From positions 1 to 60,018 of the forward strand of contig DASUBV010000360.1 in assembly GCA_035763085.1 (NCBI GenBank): a DNA stretch of 60,018 bases. The letters run 5' to 3'. Shown one piece after another: positions 31,562-40,682 of the stretch. The notes below the pieces were generated by a model. It did no database searches and was not told where the DNA came from. It saw nothing but the letters and a program-made list of their open reading frames with translations. This DNA comes from DASUBV01 sp035763085. GTDB lineage: Bacteria > Actinomycetota > Actinomycetes > Streptosporangiales > Streptosporangiaceae. The translations under genes were made by a program, and so were the position numbers. Within the stretch, counting starts at the first letter, position 1, and every line of letters starts with the position of its first letter.

Positions 31562-34313
31562 TGCCAGCCACCTCCGTTGTCTGGGCGCCCGCCGCCGCCG
31601 GGTCCGCAGCCAGGGCCGGCCCGGTGAACTCGTGGCTGCCCGAGCCGATCTCGAACACCGCCTCCTGCGCGCCGGGGGCACCCGGGTACGCGGCGATGCT
31701 GTCGGGCTCCCGGCCCTGTCCGTCGCGGACCGCGGCGGCATCCCGGCTCGGCACCCGGACGCTGGCCGTCACGTTCGGCGGCAGGGTGACCCGGTAGGTG
31801 AACGAGCCGCCGTCGTGCTGCCACTGGCTGGTGACCGGCCCGCGCACCGAGCGGTACCCGCCCGATGCCTGGCGGAGCTGGCCGCCGGGGTGCGGCCGCA
31901 TGACCAGCCGGCGGAACCCGGCTCCGTCCGGGGCCAGGTCGATGCCCAGCACGAACCGGTACAGCCACTCCCCCACCGAGCCGAGCGAGTAGTGGTTGAA
32001 GGAGTTCATCTGCGGCGACTGGAAGCCGTTCTCGCCGCTCCAGCCGTCCCACCGCTCCCAGATCGTGGTCGCGCCGTTGTCGATCATGTACCGCCAGGAC
32101 GGCAGCGCGTCCTGCGCCAGCAGCCGGTAGGCGACGTCGGTGTAGCCGGCCGCGCTGAGCACCGGCAGCAGGTAGCCGACCCCGACGAAGCCCGTGCTCA
32201 GCCGCCAGCCCGCGGCCTCGATGGCGGCCACCAGGTGGCGTGCCGCCGCCGCGCGCAGGTCCCCGGGGATCAGCCCCATGTGCAGGCCCAGCACGTACGC
32301 GGTCTGCGTGCCGGAGGTCACCTCGCCGCCGGCGGTCACGAACGCGTCGGCGAAGGCCGACCCGATCCTGGCCCGCAGCTCGCGGTACCCGGCCGCGTCC
32401 TCCGGCCGGCCGATGACGTCGGCGATTTCCGCCATCAGCGCCGCGTCATGCGCCCAGTAGGCCGTCGCGAGCAGCTCGTGCGGCGTCTTGTCATCACCGC
32501 CGGGCGCGAGCCAGTCGTTGTAGGAGTGGCCCAGCTCGTGAGCGCGCAGGTAGTCCGGGTTAGCGCGGGCCAGGAAGTCCATGTAGGCGGTCATGGCGCC
32601 GTAGTGCCGGCGCACGCTGGTGGTGTCGCCGTACATCTGGTGCAGCGTCCAGGGCACGATGATCCCGGCGTCGGCCCAGGCCGGGGCGCCGCCCCAGTCC
32701 AGATGGAGCCGCGGCGCGATGTCGGGGAAGGCGCCCGAGGGCAGCTGCGCGTCGGTCACGTCGTCCATCCACTTGGCGAAGAACGCGGCGACGTCGCGGT
32801 TGTAGCAGGCCGTCCGGACAAAGATCTGCGCGTCGCCGAGCCAGCCCAGCCGCTCATCGCGCTGCGGGCAGTCGGTGGGAACGCTGATGAAGTTGCCGCG
32901 CTGTCCCCAGTCGATGTTGGCGTACAGCTGGTTGAGCCAGCCCACCGGGGACTCGAACGACCCGGCGCTCTCGATGTCGGAGTGCGCGACGCGGGCCACG
33001 ACGTCCGCGGCGCGCAGCCCGCCCGGGTAGCCGGAGATCTCGGCGTACCGGAACCCGTGGATGGTCAGCCGCGGCTCCAGCACCTCGGCCCCGCCGGCCG
33101 TGACGTACTCATCGACCTGCCGCGCGGTGCGCAGGTTCTCGGTGTACAGGCTGCCGTCCGGGTTCAGTACCTCGGCATGCCGGACCCGGATGCCCGCCCC
33201 GGCCGGGCCGTTCACCGCGATCCGCACCCAGCCGGTCAGGTTCTGCCCGAAGTCGGCGATGGCCGTGCCGTCCGGCCGGCTGATGATCTCCCGGGCCGCG
33301 ATCTCCTGGGTCACCCGGACCGGCGGCCCGGGGTCGGCGACCAGCGGCGTGGCGTCCCGGTCCCGGCACCGGACCCTGGCCCAGCCGGCGGCGTCAAAGC
33401 CGGCCCGGTCCCAGCCGTGCGGCTCGCGGGCCAGGTCGTGCTGCTCGCCCATCAGCAGGTCGGCGCGGCGGATGGCGCCCGAGGAGGCCTGCCACTGACC
33501 GTCGGTCACCACGACCTGGGTGCTGCCGTCGGCCCGCGTGATGACCAGCTGGGCCAGCAGCTCAGGCGCCTGCCCGTAGTGCGCGCCGGCCCGCTTGGCG
33601 TCGAACCCGACGAAGCCGGCATACCACCCGTCGCCGAGCACCGCGGCCAGCACGTTGTCACCGGGCTGCAGCAGCGCGGTCACGTCATAGGTCTGGTAGG
33701 GGATGCGCCGGGCATAGTCGGTCCAGCCCGGCGCGAGCACCGCGTCCCCGATCCGCTGCCCGTTCAGCCGGGCCTCGTACAGGCCCAGCGCGGTGATGTG
33801 CAGCCGGGCCGCGGCCACCGGGCCGTCCACCGAGAAGGGACGGCGCAGGTAGGGCGCCGGGTGCAGCGCGTGCCGCATCGGGTCGAACGCGCCGGTCGGC
33901 GGCGTGAAGCTCTCCCGGACCCGGGCCCGGCCGATCCACGCGCCCTGCCAGCCGGCCGGGTCCAGCTCGGTCTCGAACCAGGCCGGCTCGCTCCAGGCCG
34001 GCTCGGCCTGGTCAGCCTCGAAGGCCCGGACGCGCCAGGCGCAGCGCCCGCCCGCCGCCAGGGGCGGGCCGTCGTAGCCGATGCCGGTGCAGTCAGCGGA
34101 GTCGACCCGGCCGCTGTCCCAGACGGGACTGGCGAACGACGGGGCGGTCCCGGCGGCCGCCGCGGCGACCTGGACCTGGTAGCCGCTCTGCCGCCGGTCA
34201 CGGCCCTCTCCCTGCAGCTCCCAGCTCAGGGCGATCCGCTCCGGGGCCACGCCCAGCGGGTTCACCAGGTAGGCGCAGCGCAGCCCGGCAGGCGTCAGTG
34301 GTGGCACGGTCAA
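31554..34313 (-). CDS. GH78 alpha-L-rhamnosidase, cytoplasmic
   Basis: 919 aa. The bacterial alpha-L-rhamnosidase order is visible: N-terminal beta domains (LSWELQGEGRDRRQSGYQVQ), LYEARLNGQRIGDAVLAPGW, FGQNLTGWVRI, HGFRYAEISGYP, and the catalytic-domain hallmark CPQRDERLGWLGDAQIF near residue 480. WERWDGWSGENGFQSPQMNS and NHYSLGSVGEWLYR follow. It removes terminal L-rhamnose from glycosides. With no signal peptide it should act inside the cell on rhamnosides brought in by the adjacent ABC importer. Its start overlaps the permease stop by four bases. Confidence 0.95.
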   Translation of the reverse strand: MTVPPLTPAGLRCAYLVNPLGVAPERIALSWELQGEGRDRRQSGYQVQVAAAAAGTAPSFASPVWDSGRVDSADCTGIGYDGPPLAAGGRCAWRVRAFEADQAEPAWSEPAWFETELDPAGWQGAWIGRARVRESFTPPTGAFDPMRHALHPAPYLRRPFSVDGPVAAARLHITALGLYEARLNGQRIGDAVLAPGWTDYARRIPYQTYDVTALLQPGDNVLAAVLGDGWYAGFVGFDAKRAGAHYGQAPELLAQLVITRADGSTQVVVTDGQWQASSGAIRRADLLMGEQHDLAREPHGWDRAGFDAAGWARVRCRDRDATPLVADPGPPVRVTQEIAAREIISRPDGTAIADFGQNLTGWVRIAVNGPAGAGIRVRHAEVLNPDGSLYTENLRTARQVDEYVTAGGAEVLEPRLTIHGFRYAEISGYPGGLRAADVVARVAHSDIESAGSFESPVGWLNQLYANIDWGQRGNFISVPTDCPQRDERLGWLGDAQIFVRTACYNRDVAAFFAKWMDDVTDAQLPSGAFPDIAPRLHLDWGGAPAWADAGIIVPWTLHQMYGDTTSVRRHYGAMTAYMDFLARANPDYLRAHELGHSYNDWLAPGGDDKTPHELLATAYWAHDAALMAEIADVIGRPEDAAGYRELRARIGSAFADAFVTAGGEVTSGTQTAYVLGLHMGLIPGDLRAAAARHLVAAIEAAGWRLSTGFVGVGYLLPVLSAAGYTDVAYRLLAQDALPSWRYMIDNGATTIWERWDGWSGENGFQSPQMNSFNHYSLGSVGEWLYRFVLGIDLAPDGAGFRRLVMRPHPGGQLRQASGGYRSVRGPVTSQWQHDGGSFTYRVTLPPNVTASVRVPSRDAAAVRDGQGREPDSIAAYPGAPGAQEAVFEIGSGSHEFTGPALAADPAAAGAQTTEVAGNA

Positions 34314-35212
34314 AGCTTCAGTGCTCCTTCAGTCAGTCCCGACACGAAATAGCGCATGGTGACGCCGACGAGCAGGAACATCGGGGCGGTCGCGATCACG
34401 AAGGCGGCGAACACCGAGCCGCCGGAGCTCACGTTCAGCCCCAGGCCGCCGATGAACTGCTGGACGCCGGCGGAGATGGTGGTCTTGGCCGGGTCCTGGA
34501 TGACGATCGTGGGCCACAGGTAGTCGCCCCACACGTTGATCGTGACCAGGATGGCGCCGGTCAGCAGCACTGGCTTGGTCAGCGGCGCGACGACCTTGAG
34601 CAGCACCCGGGTCTCCGAGCAGCCGTCCACCCGGGCGCTTTCCAGCAGCTCGCGCGGGATCTGCTCGAAGAACCCGCGGAAGATCAGCACCAGCAGCGGC
34701 TGAGAGCTGGCCGCATACGGCAGGACCAGGGCCCACCAGGTGTTGAACAGGTGCAGCTTCTGGATGGTCAGGAACAGCGGGATCAGGGTGAGGGTCCAGG
34801 GGATCATCAGCAGGCCCACGTAGGCCAGGAACAGCAGGCCCTTGCCGCGGAATCGCAGCTGGGCGAAGGCATAGGCACCGAGCATGGCGGCGGCGACGCC
34901 GAGCAGGATGGACAGGGCCGCGACGATGATCGTGTTGAGCAGCGGCTGGTCGATGCCCGACCAGGCCTGCACGTAGTTATGGGTGTCGAACTGGGTGAAC
35001 AAGGAGAACACGCCGCTGGTGAAGATGTTGTTCCCGGTCTTCAGCGAGTTGGAGACCACGAAGATGATCGGGAAGTAGGTCATCACCACGATCAGCACCC
35101 CGGCCGCGATGGCGATCCAGCGGTACGGACGGAGCCGGGCACGGCCGGCCCGCCGCCCGGCCGGCACCGGCTGGCGGCCCGCCCGGGCGGTGATCTTGAC
35201 AGCGGAGGTCAT
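34310..35212 (-). CDS. Carbohydrate ABC permease (MalG type)
   Basis: 300 aa with about six membrane segments. The first is IAAGVLIVVMTYFPIIFVV after a basic N-terminus; FAQLRFRGKGLLFLAYV and LPRELLESARVDGCSETRVL correspond to the MalG region that contacts the ATPase (EAA loop). It is one half of the channel of the rhamnose/rhamnoside importer. No ATPase gene lies in the operon, so a shared MsiK-type ATPase elsewhere is expected, as is common in actinomycetes. Confidence 0.93.
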   Translation of the reverse strand: MTSAVKITARAGRQPVPAGRRAGRARLRPYRWIAIAAGVLIVVMTYFPIIFVVSNSLKTGNNIFTSGVFSLFTQFDTHNYVQAWSGIDQPLLNTIIVAALSILLGVAAAMLGAYAFAQLRFRGKGLLFLAYVGLLMIPWTLTLIPLFLTIQKLHLFNTWWALVLPYAASSQPLLVLIFRGFFEQIPRELLESARVDGCSETRVLLKVVAPLTKPVLLTGAILVTINVWGDYLWPTIVIQDPAKTTISAGVQQFIGGLGLNVSSGGSVFAAFVIATAPMFLLVGVTMRYFVSGLTEGALKL

Positions 35213-35285
35213 CAGAGCAGGCTCGGCTTTCCGCGGGCCGGCGGGGCGCTAGGGCTGCGCCCCGCCGGCGCGCTCACTGGAAGGA

Positions 35286-36800
35286 TCAGTACTTGCTCAG
35301 GTCGATGTGGTTCTGGGTGGCGTAGGACTGCGCCGCGCTGGTCAGCAGCGACTGCCAGGCGCTGGCGAAGGCGTTGTAAGACATGGAGCCGTTGACGTAG
35401 TTCTGGACCAGCCGCAGCCCGGAGTTCGTCGCCGCGGTCGACAGCACGTCGTCCAGGACCACGTCCACCACCGTCGTCACCTTGCCCGACGGCACCAGCG
35501 TCTTCAGGCCCGGCAGGTTGACGGTCGGCGCGTCGGTCTCGGTCGGGATGTCGCCGCCCTGCTGGTTGATCTTGATCCAGTAACCGAGGTGCTGCGGGGT
35601 GAACAGCCAGGCGATGAAGTTCATCACGACCTTGGTCTTGGCCGGCGTCATCGTCTTGTCAGCCTGCTGCGAGGTGATCCCCCACTGGCCGTTGCCGTTC
35701 GGCCCGCCGATCACCCCGACCGTCGAGGTAGCGGTCCCGAAGGACGTCGTGGTGCTGGTAATGGGCGGCTCGGGGAACACGCCGAACTTGGACGTCGGCA
35801 GGCCCGCCGAGGCCAGCTGCGGGATGTACCAGCTGCCGCCCCACAGCACGCCGACCTTGCCCTGGACCAGCAGGTTCTGGGTGCTCAGCGGCGGGCTGGT
35901 CGCGGTGGGCGCGGAGCAGGCGTCGTAGCCGCTCTCGCCGTTGGCCGAGTACTTCACCAGCTGGCCCAGCAGCTTCCAGACCTCCGCGTACCGCGGGTTC
36001 TTCATGCTGATGATGCCCTTGTGGATGCCGATGGCGACGTCCAGGCCGTTGGTCACCTGGGCGTGGTTGATGTTGAACTGGCTGACCTGGCTGGCCAGCA
36101 GCGAGGAGGTGGCCAGCCGCTCGTACCAGGACGGGTTGCACAGCCCGCCGTCGGCGAACATGAACGGCGTGACCCCCTTGGCCTTGAGCTTGCCCAGGTC
36201 ACCGAGGAACTCCGCCCACGTGGTCGGCGTCGAGGTGATCCCGGCCTTGGCGAAGGCGGACTTGCTGTAGAACATGCCGGTCTCGACGTTCGAGCCCAGG
36301 ATGATGTCGATGTCGCCGTTGGGCGAGGTCATGTACGGGATCGTCGACGGCGTGAACAGCGACAGCCAGCTGGAGTTGCCGGGCACGTAGGGGTTGGGTT
36401 TCTCCAGGAAGGGCTTGATGTTCTGCAGCATGCCCTTGGGCAGGGCGCCGGAGGTCACCGGGCCGTACTGCTCCCAGACCACGTCGGGGGCCGCGCCGCC
36501 GGAGGCCTGGCTCTCCACCGTGGCGTTGGCCTGGGTGATGCTGGTGGTGTTGTTCGGCAGCCACTGCACGGTGACGTTCTTGTGCGCCGCCTCGTACTGG
36601 CTGGTCAGCTTCTTGAGGCCGGCGTTGTCACTCGAGGTGATCGGGCCGGTGTTGGGCGGGAGCACCGCCTTGATGGTCACCGCGCCGCCGGAGCTGGCCG
36701 AGCTGCCGGAGCCGCCCGACGAGCAGCCCGCGGCCAGGCCGCCGGCCAGCAGGAGTGCGGCCGCGGCCGCCACAGGCGTGCTGAGGGGAATCCTGCGCAC
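35286..36800 (-). CDS. Extracellular solute-binding lipoprotein
   Basis: 504 aa. The signal peptide MRRIPLSTPV plus a hydrophobic core ends in a LAAGC lipobox, so C26 should be lipidated and the protein anchored outside the membrane. A Gly/Ser linker follows. The body shows family 1 binding-protein traits (VVWEQYGPVTSGALP, FYSKSAFAKAGITSTPTTWAEF, GVLWGGSWYIPQLA). At 504 aa it is longer than typical monosaccharide binders, which fits a larger rhamnoside ligand. It sits between the two permease genes. Confidence 0.93.
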   Translation of the reverse strand: MRRIPLSTPVAAAAALLLAGGLAAGCSSGGSGSSASSGGAVTIKAVLPPNTGPITSSDNAGLKKLTSQYEAAHKNVTVQWLPNNTTSITQANATVESQASGGAAPDVVWEQYGPVTSGALPKGMLQNIKPFLEKPNPYVPGNSSWLSLFTPSTIPYMTSPNGDIDIILGSNVETGMFYSKSAFAKAGITSTPTTWAEFLGDLGKLKAKGVTPFMFADGGLCNPSWYERLATSSLLASQVSQFNINHAQVTNGLDVAIGIHKGIISMKNPRYAEVWKLLGQLVKYSANGESGYDACSAPTATSPPLSTQNLLVQGKVGVLWGGSWYIPQLASAGLPTSKFGVFPEPPITSTTTSFGTATSTVGVIGGPNGNGQWGITSQQADKTMTPAKTKVVMNFIAWLFTPQHLGYWIKINQQGGDIPTETDAPTVNLPGLKTLVPSGKVTTVVDVVLDDVLSTAATNSGLRLVQNYVNGSMSYNAFASAWQSLLTSAAQSYATQNHIDLSKY

Positions 36801-36872
36801 AGTTCCCCACCTCCTAGTTGATGTGAGGGAGTGGACCTGGAGATATCTGAGGGACGGCGGGCCCGGGGCCGG

Positions 36873-37754
36873 CTAGCCGGTCCGGGGCCGCAGGGCGCGC
36901 ATGGCGCTGAGGGTGAAGGCAAGCATGACCAGGAAGAGCAGGGTGCCGATGGCCATGCCGTAGCCGTACTGGTCGTTCTGGAAGGCCGACTGGTACATGT
37001 CCAGGCCGGGCACGAGCGTGGTGGTGCCGGGCCCGCCGTTGGTCAGCAGCAGGATCGGCACGAAGTTCTGCACCGCGTAGATGCCCGACAAGATGATGAC
37101 GATCCGGAACTGCGGGATGAGCAGCGGGATGTCGATGGTGAACACGCGCCGCACGGCGCTGACGCCGTCCATCCGGCTGGCGTCCAGGACCTCCTTCGGC
37201 AGGTTCTGCAGCCCGCCGAGGAAGATCAGGAAGCCGAGGTTGGAAATCCACGGGAAGCCGACCAGCAGGATCCCGACCAGGGCCAGGTGCGGGGAGGACA
37301 GCCAGGTCGGCTGAGGCAGCCCGATCGCGCCCAGGAACTTGTCGATCAGGCCGGAGCTGGGCTGCAGCAGGTAGGCCCAGACCTCGATGAGCACCAGCGG
37401 CGGCAGCACGATCGGCAGCACCAGCACGTACCGGGCAACCGCCGCCACCCGCCGCGGCAGGTGCTGCACGATCTCGGCGGCGGTGAACTGCGAGACCAGG
37501 GTGATCGCGATGGAGCCGAAGGTCAGGATGGCGATGTTGCGCGCCTCCACCCCGAACGTCGCCGACTTGACGTACTCGGTGAACTGCGACACCCCGGCCC
37601 AGGTGGGCGGGGAGAAGCCGTTCCACTGGTAGAAGCCGCCGATCAGGCTGCGGACGGCCGGGTAGTAGCTGAACACGCCGATCAGCAGCAGGCTCGGCAC
37701 CAGCAGCACGGCCAGGGCCGGCGTGTACCGGAACCGCAGTCGGGAGAGCGTCAT
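36873..37754 (-). CDS. Carbohydrate ABC permease (MalF type)
   Basis: 293 aa with six hydrophobic segments, beginning ALAVLLVPSLLLIGVFSYYP. LPKEVLDASRMDGVSAVRRV is the EAA-like ATPase contact loop. It pairs with the MalG-type permease at 34310 to form the importer channel. It is the first gene of the leftward rhamnose operon. The ATG follows AGGTAGGCG, and the region upstream holds paired direct repeats shared with the divergent AraC gene. Confidence 0.93.
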   Translation of the reverse strand: MTLSRLRFRYTPALAVLLVPSLLLIGVFSYYPAVRSLIGGFYQWNGFSPPTWAGVSQFTEYVKSATFGVEARNIAILTFGSIAITLVSQFTAAEIVQHLPRRVAAVARYVLVLPIVLPPLVLIEVWAYLLQPSSGLIDKFLGAIGLPQPTWLSSPHLALVGILLVGFPWISNLGFLIFLGGLQNLPKEVLDASRMDGVSAVRRVFTIDIPLLIPQFRIVIILSGIYAVQNFVPILLLTNGGPGTTTLVPGLDMYQSAFQNDQYGYGMAIGTLLFLVMLAFTLSAMRALRPRTG

Positions 37755-37783
37755 CGCCTACCTGTCTCTGCAGCTAGTCGAGA

Positions 37784-37797
37784 ATTGAAACGTTCTT
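37784..37797 (-). promoter_or_regulatory. Possible LacI-type half-matched site upstream of the rhamnose operon
   Basis: ATTGAAACGTTCTT lies 30 bp upstream of the first permease. TGAAACGTT matches most of the common actinobacterial LacI pattern with central CG, but the right half is imperfect. It would add a second control besides the AraC regulator. Tentative. Confidence 0.25.
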
Positions 37798-37840
37798 AGG
37801 GGGAGATCATTCGCCCTCGGGCTGGCACAGGCTAGGCCAC

Positions 37841-37868
37841 AATGAACACCTAGTAGCACAAAATGAAC
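37841..37868. promoter_or_regulatory. Paired AATGAAC direct repeats, 21 bp apart
   Basis: AATGAAC occurs at 37841-37847 and 37862-37868, each preceded by a CACA-rich stretch. The 21-bp spacing places them on the same face of the helix, as for the half-sites of AraC-family activators. They lie 32 bp before the AraC ATG and about 87-114 bp upstream of the first permease gene. Confidence 0.6.
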
Positions 37869-37899
37869 TTTGCCGGTTTACGCGGAGTACTGTGCCGGC

Positions 37900-38844
37900 A
37901 TGTCCGACGACGACCTGCCGCTCGACACCAGCCGGGATCAGTACCACTTCATCGACGGCGCGCTGGCCTACGCGGGCTACCACCATCACCACCACCCGGC
38001 CCCGGTGCACACGCACAGCTTCGTGGAGATCGCCTTCGTCGCCGCGGGCACGGGCGTGCACCAGTCCCGGGCCGGGCGCCACCAGCTGCAGGTGGGTGAC
38101 GTCGTCCTGCTCCGGCCCGGCGTCTGGCACGGCTATGGCGACTGTCAGGGCCTGGAGCTGTACAACTGCTGCTTCGGCACCGAGCTGCTGAGCCATGAGC
38201 TGGCCTGGACGCGCGAGGATCCGCTGCTCGGCTTCCTGCTGTGGACCGGGCCGTACTCGGCGCAGGGCCACGGCATGCTGCGGACCCGCCTGGACGCAGC
38301 GGCGCTGCGCGAGTGCGAGGTCCACCTGGAGGCGCTGGACGTGCTGTGGCACAACTCCGTGCCGCAGCACCGCGGGGACATCGTCGGGCGCCTGTCACTG
38401 CTGTTCGGGCACCTGGGCCGGGCGATCGCCCGGACCCACAGCCCGCTGCCCGGGCCAGCCGGGCCGACCCACCCGGCGGTCGGGCAGGCCATGCGCATGC
38501 TGGAAAGCAGGCTGGCCTACGCCTGGACCCTGACCGAGCTGGCCGAGCGGCTGCACCTGGCGCCGGGATACCTGGTCCGGCTGTTCAAGACCGCGACCGG
38601 CGTGCCGCCGATGGCCTACCTGGCCCGGCTGCGCGCCGAGCACGCCGCGGCCCTGCTGCTGCACTCCGACCAGCCGATCACCGTCATCGGCCAGGCCGTC
38701 GGGTGGCCGGACCAGAACTACTTCGCGCGCCGGTTCCGCGCCCACTACGGCCTGAGCGCCACCCGGTACCGGGCCCAGTTCGCCGGGCGATCGAGCCGGC
38801 TGCGCCCGTACCGCTCGACGCGGGCACGGCCGCAGGCCGGCTGA
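37900..38844 (+). CDS. AraC family regulator of the rhamnose operon
   Basis: 314 aa from an ATG at 37900; a TTG at 37870 could add ten residues but has no ribosome site. The N-terminal cupin sensor contains HTHSFVEIAFVAAGTG, VGDVVLLRPGVWHGY and an unusual run of five histidines (YHHHHHP). The C-terminal double helix-turn-helix has LTELAERLHLAPGYLVRLFK and ITVIGQAVGWPDQNYFARRF. It resembles RhaR/RhaS-type activators that respond to L-rhamnose. Being divergent from the operon with AraC-spaced repeats between, it is the likely regulator. Confidence 0.9.
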   Translation: MSDDDLPLDTSRDQYHFIDGALAYAGYHHHHHPAPVHTHSFVEIAFVAAGTGVHQSRAGRHQLQVGDVVLLRPGVWHGYGDCQGLELYNCCFGTELLSHELAWTREDPLLGFLLWTGPYSAQGHGMLRTRLDAAALRECEVHLEALDVLWHNSVPQHRGDIVGRLSLLFGHLGRAIARTHSPLPGPAGPTHPAVGQAMRMLESRLAYAWTLTELAERLHLAPGYLVRLFKTATGVPPMAYLARLRAEHAAALLLHSDQPITVIGQAVGWPDQNYFARRFRAHYGLSATRYRAQFAGRSSRLRPYRSTRARPQAG

Positions 38845-38912
38845 CCGTCCGCCGGCCACGACGCTCACGGGCGGGTGGCGCACCGCGGGGCGCTTGCCCA
38901 CCCGCCCGCCGC

Positions 38913-40682
38913 TCAGTGGCGGTCTTGCTCGAGCAGGGAGGCGCGGCCCGGCGGGCGGTAGGTCTGCCGGATGAGCGCCTCGGGCACGTGCATGCGCAGC
39001 AGCACCCAGCCCACGTTGGCCGGGACCGTGCGCCTGGTGAGCAGCGACCCCGCGATCATCACGCCGAAGGCGAGCGGCACCGTCCAGATGGCCGGCTGGC
39101 CGAGCAGCACGGCGCCCCAGCCGTGCGTCGCGACGCCGGCCATGGTCGCACCGATGGCCGCGCAGCAGGCGCTGCCGCCGGCCACGACGCCCAGCGTCGC
39201 GCCGATCCTGCTCAGCCGGCGCCACCAGATCCCGAGCACGATCAGCGGGGAGAACGACGACGCGGCTATGGCGAACGCCCACCCGACGAGCAGGCCGAGG
39301 GGAAAGCGGTTAACCGGGAGCGCGGCCGTGGTCGCGACGGCGCCAGCGATGAGCGCGCACTTGCGGAAGGTCGCGACGCCGCCCCTCATCAGGTCGTGCG
39401 ACAGCGCGCCGGCGACGCTCACCAGCAGCCCCGATGAGGTGGACAGGAAGGCGGTGAACGCTCCCGCGGCGGCGAGCGCCGCGAGCGCGGTACCCGGCCA
39501 GCCGTGCACCAGCAGCGAGGGCAGGGCGAGCACGACGCTGTCCGAGTCGCTGGACAGGTAGAGCTGCGGAGCGCGCATCCTGGCCAGCACCGCCAGGATC
39601 GCGGGGAACAGGTAGAACGTGCTGAGCAGCAGGACCACGATCAGCGTCGTGCGCCTGGCCGCCGCGCCGTCCGGATTGGTGTAGAAGCGGACCAGGATGT
39701 GCGGCAGGCCGATCGCGCCGAAGAATGTCGCGATGATGATGCCGTAGGTCGCGACCAGGGGGTGCGCGCCGTTCGTGCCCTCGGTCAGCAGCGCCGAATC
39801 CCAGGACGCCGGGGTCGCGCCGGTCATGGCGAGACTGGCCGGGACCGGCGCGCCGGCGCCGAAGCCGAGCACGGTGCCCGCCGCCGCGTCATGGGTGCAC
39901 GCGCACAGCCGGACCCGCTGGCCGCCGAAGCGCTTCCCGTCAACGGTCCCGGTGACGGCGACGCCGGCCGCCCGCGCCAGCGTGAACGTCACGGCGTCGT
40001 CGACGCGGACCGCCGTAGCCCGGGCGAAGACCGGGGCACGCTCGGGCGTCAGGTTGCGCGCGGCGGCGCCGTGCCAGGCCGTCATCAGCAGGACGAGCGC
40101 CGGTATGCCGATCGCGCACAGCTTCAGCCAGTACTGGAAGCACTGGACGAAGGTGACGCCTTTCATGCCGCCCATCACGATGTTGGCGCTCACCACCACG
40201 CCGAGCGTCACCGCCCCGACCCAGTACGGCGTGCCGAGCACCCAGTTCAGCGTGATCCCGGCGCCCTTCATCTGCGGCAGGAGGTAGAACCAGCCGATGA
40301 CGAGCACCAGCGCGGTAGCGATCTTGCGCAGGGCCAGTGAGCCGAGCCTGCCGTCGGCGAAATCAGGAATCGTGTACGCGCCGAACCGCCGCAGCGGCGC
40401 CGCCACGAGCAGCAGCAGCACCAGATAGCCGGCGGTATAGCCGACCGAGTACCACAGCGCGCCCAGGCCCTGCGTCAGGATCAGGCCGGCGATGCCGAGG
40501 AACGACGCGGCCGACAGGTACTCCCCGGAGATGGCAGACCCGTTGATCAGGGGCGGGACCTCGCGGGCGGCGACCATGAAATCGTCGGTCGTCCGGGCAA
40601 CCCGGATGCCCAGGGCGCCAGCGGTGACGGTCAGCAGGGTGACGCACGCAATGGCGCCGATGGCGACGGCGTTAGGTGTCAC
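38913..40682 (-). CDS. Sodium:solute symporter, acetate/monocarboxylate type (ActP/MctC-like)
   Basis: 589 aa with about 13 membrane segments. REVPPLINGSAISGEYLSAA and FLGIAGLILTQGLGALWYSV are the conserved start of cation-acetate symporters; GLPHILVRFYTNPDGAAARR and FTAFLSTSSGLLVSVAGALS hold the sodium-site region. An extracytoplasmic insert of about 90 residues after segment 6 (from NLTPERAPVFARA) has a CAC motif. It imports acetate, pyruvate or similar acids with sodium or protons. Its start overlaps the small membrane protein by 11 bp. Confidence 0.92.
   Translation of the reverse strand: MTPNAVAIGAIACVTLLTVTAGALGIRVARTTDDFMVAAREVPPLINGSAISGEYLSAASFLGIAGLILTQGLGALWYSVGYTAGYLVLLLLVAAPLRRFGAYTIPDFADGRLGSLALRKIATALVLVIGWFYLLPQMKGAGITLNWVLGTPYWVGAVTLGVVVSANIVMGGMKGVTFVQCFQYWLKLCAIGIPALVLLMTAWHGAAARNLTPERAPVFARATAVRVDDAVTFTLARAAGVAVTGTVDGKRFGGQRVRLCACTHDAAAGTVLGFGAGAPVPASLAMTGATPASWDSALLTEGTNGAHPLVATYGIIIATFFGAIGLPHILVRFYTNPDGAAARRTTLIVVLLLSTFYLFPAILAVLARMRAPQLYLSSDSDSVVLALPSLLVHGWPGTALAALAAAGAFTAFLSTSSGLLVSVAGALSHDLMRGGVATFRKCALIAGAVATTAALPVNRFPLGLLVGWAFAIAASSFSPLIVLGIWWRRLSRIGATLGVVAGGSACCAAIGATMAGVATHGWGAVLLGQPAIWTVPLAFGVMIAGSLLTRRTVPANVGWVLLRMHVPEALIRQTYRPPGRASLLEQDRH

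Noticed and set aside
31515..34352. 945-codon open frame on the plus strand
   Set aside because: It is antisense to the GH78 gene; the length comes from very high GC, and no domain is visible.
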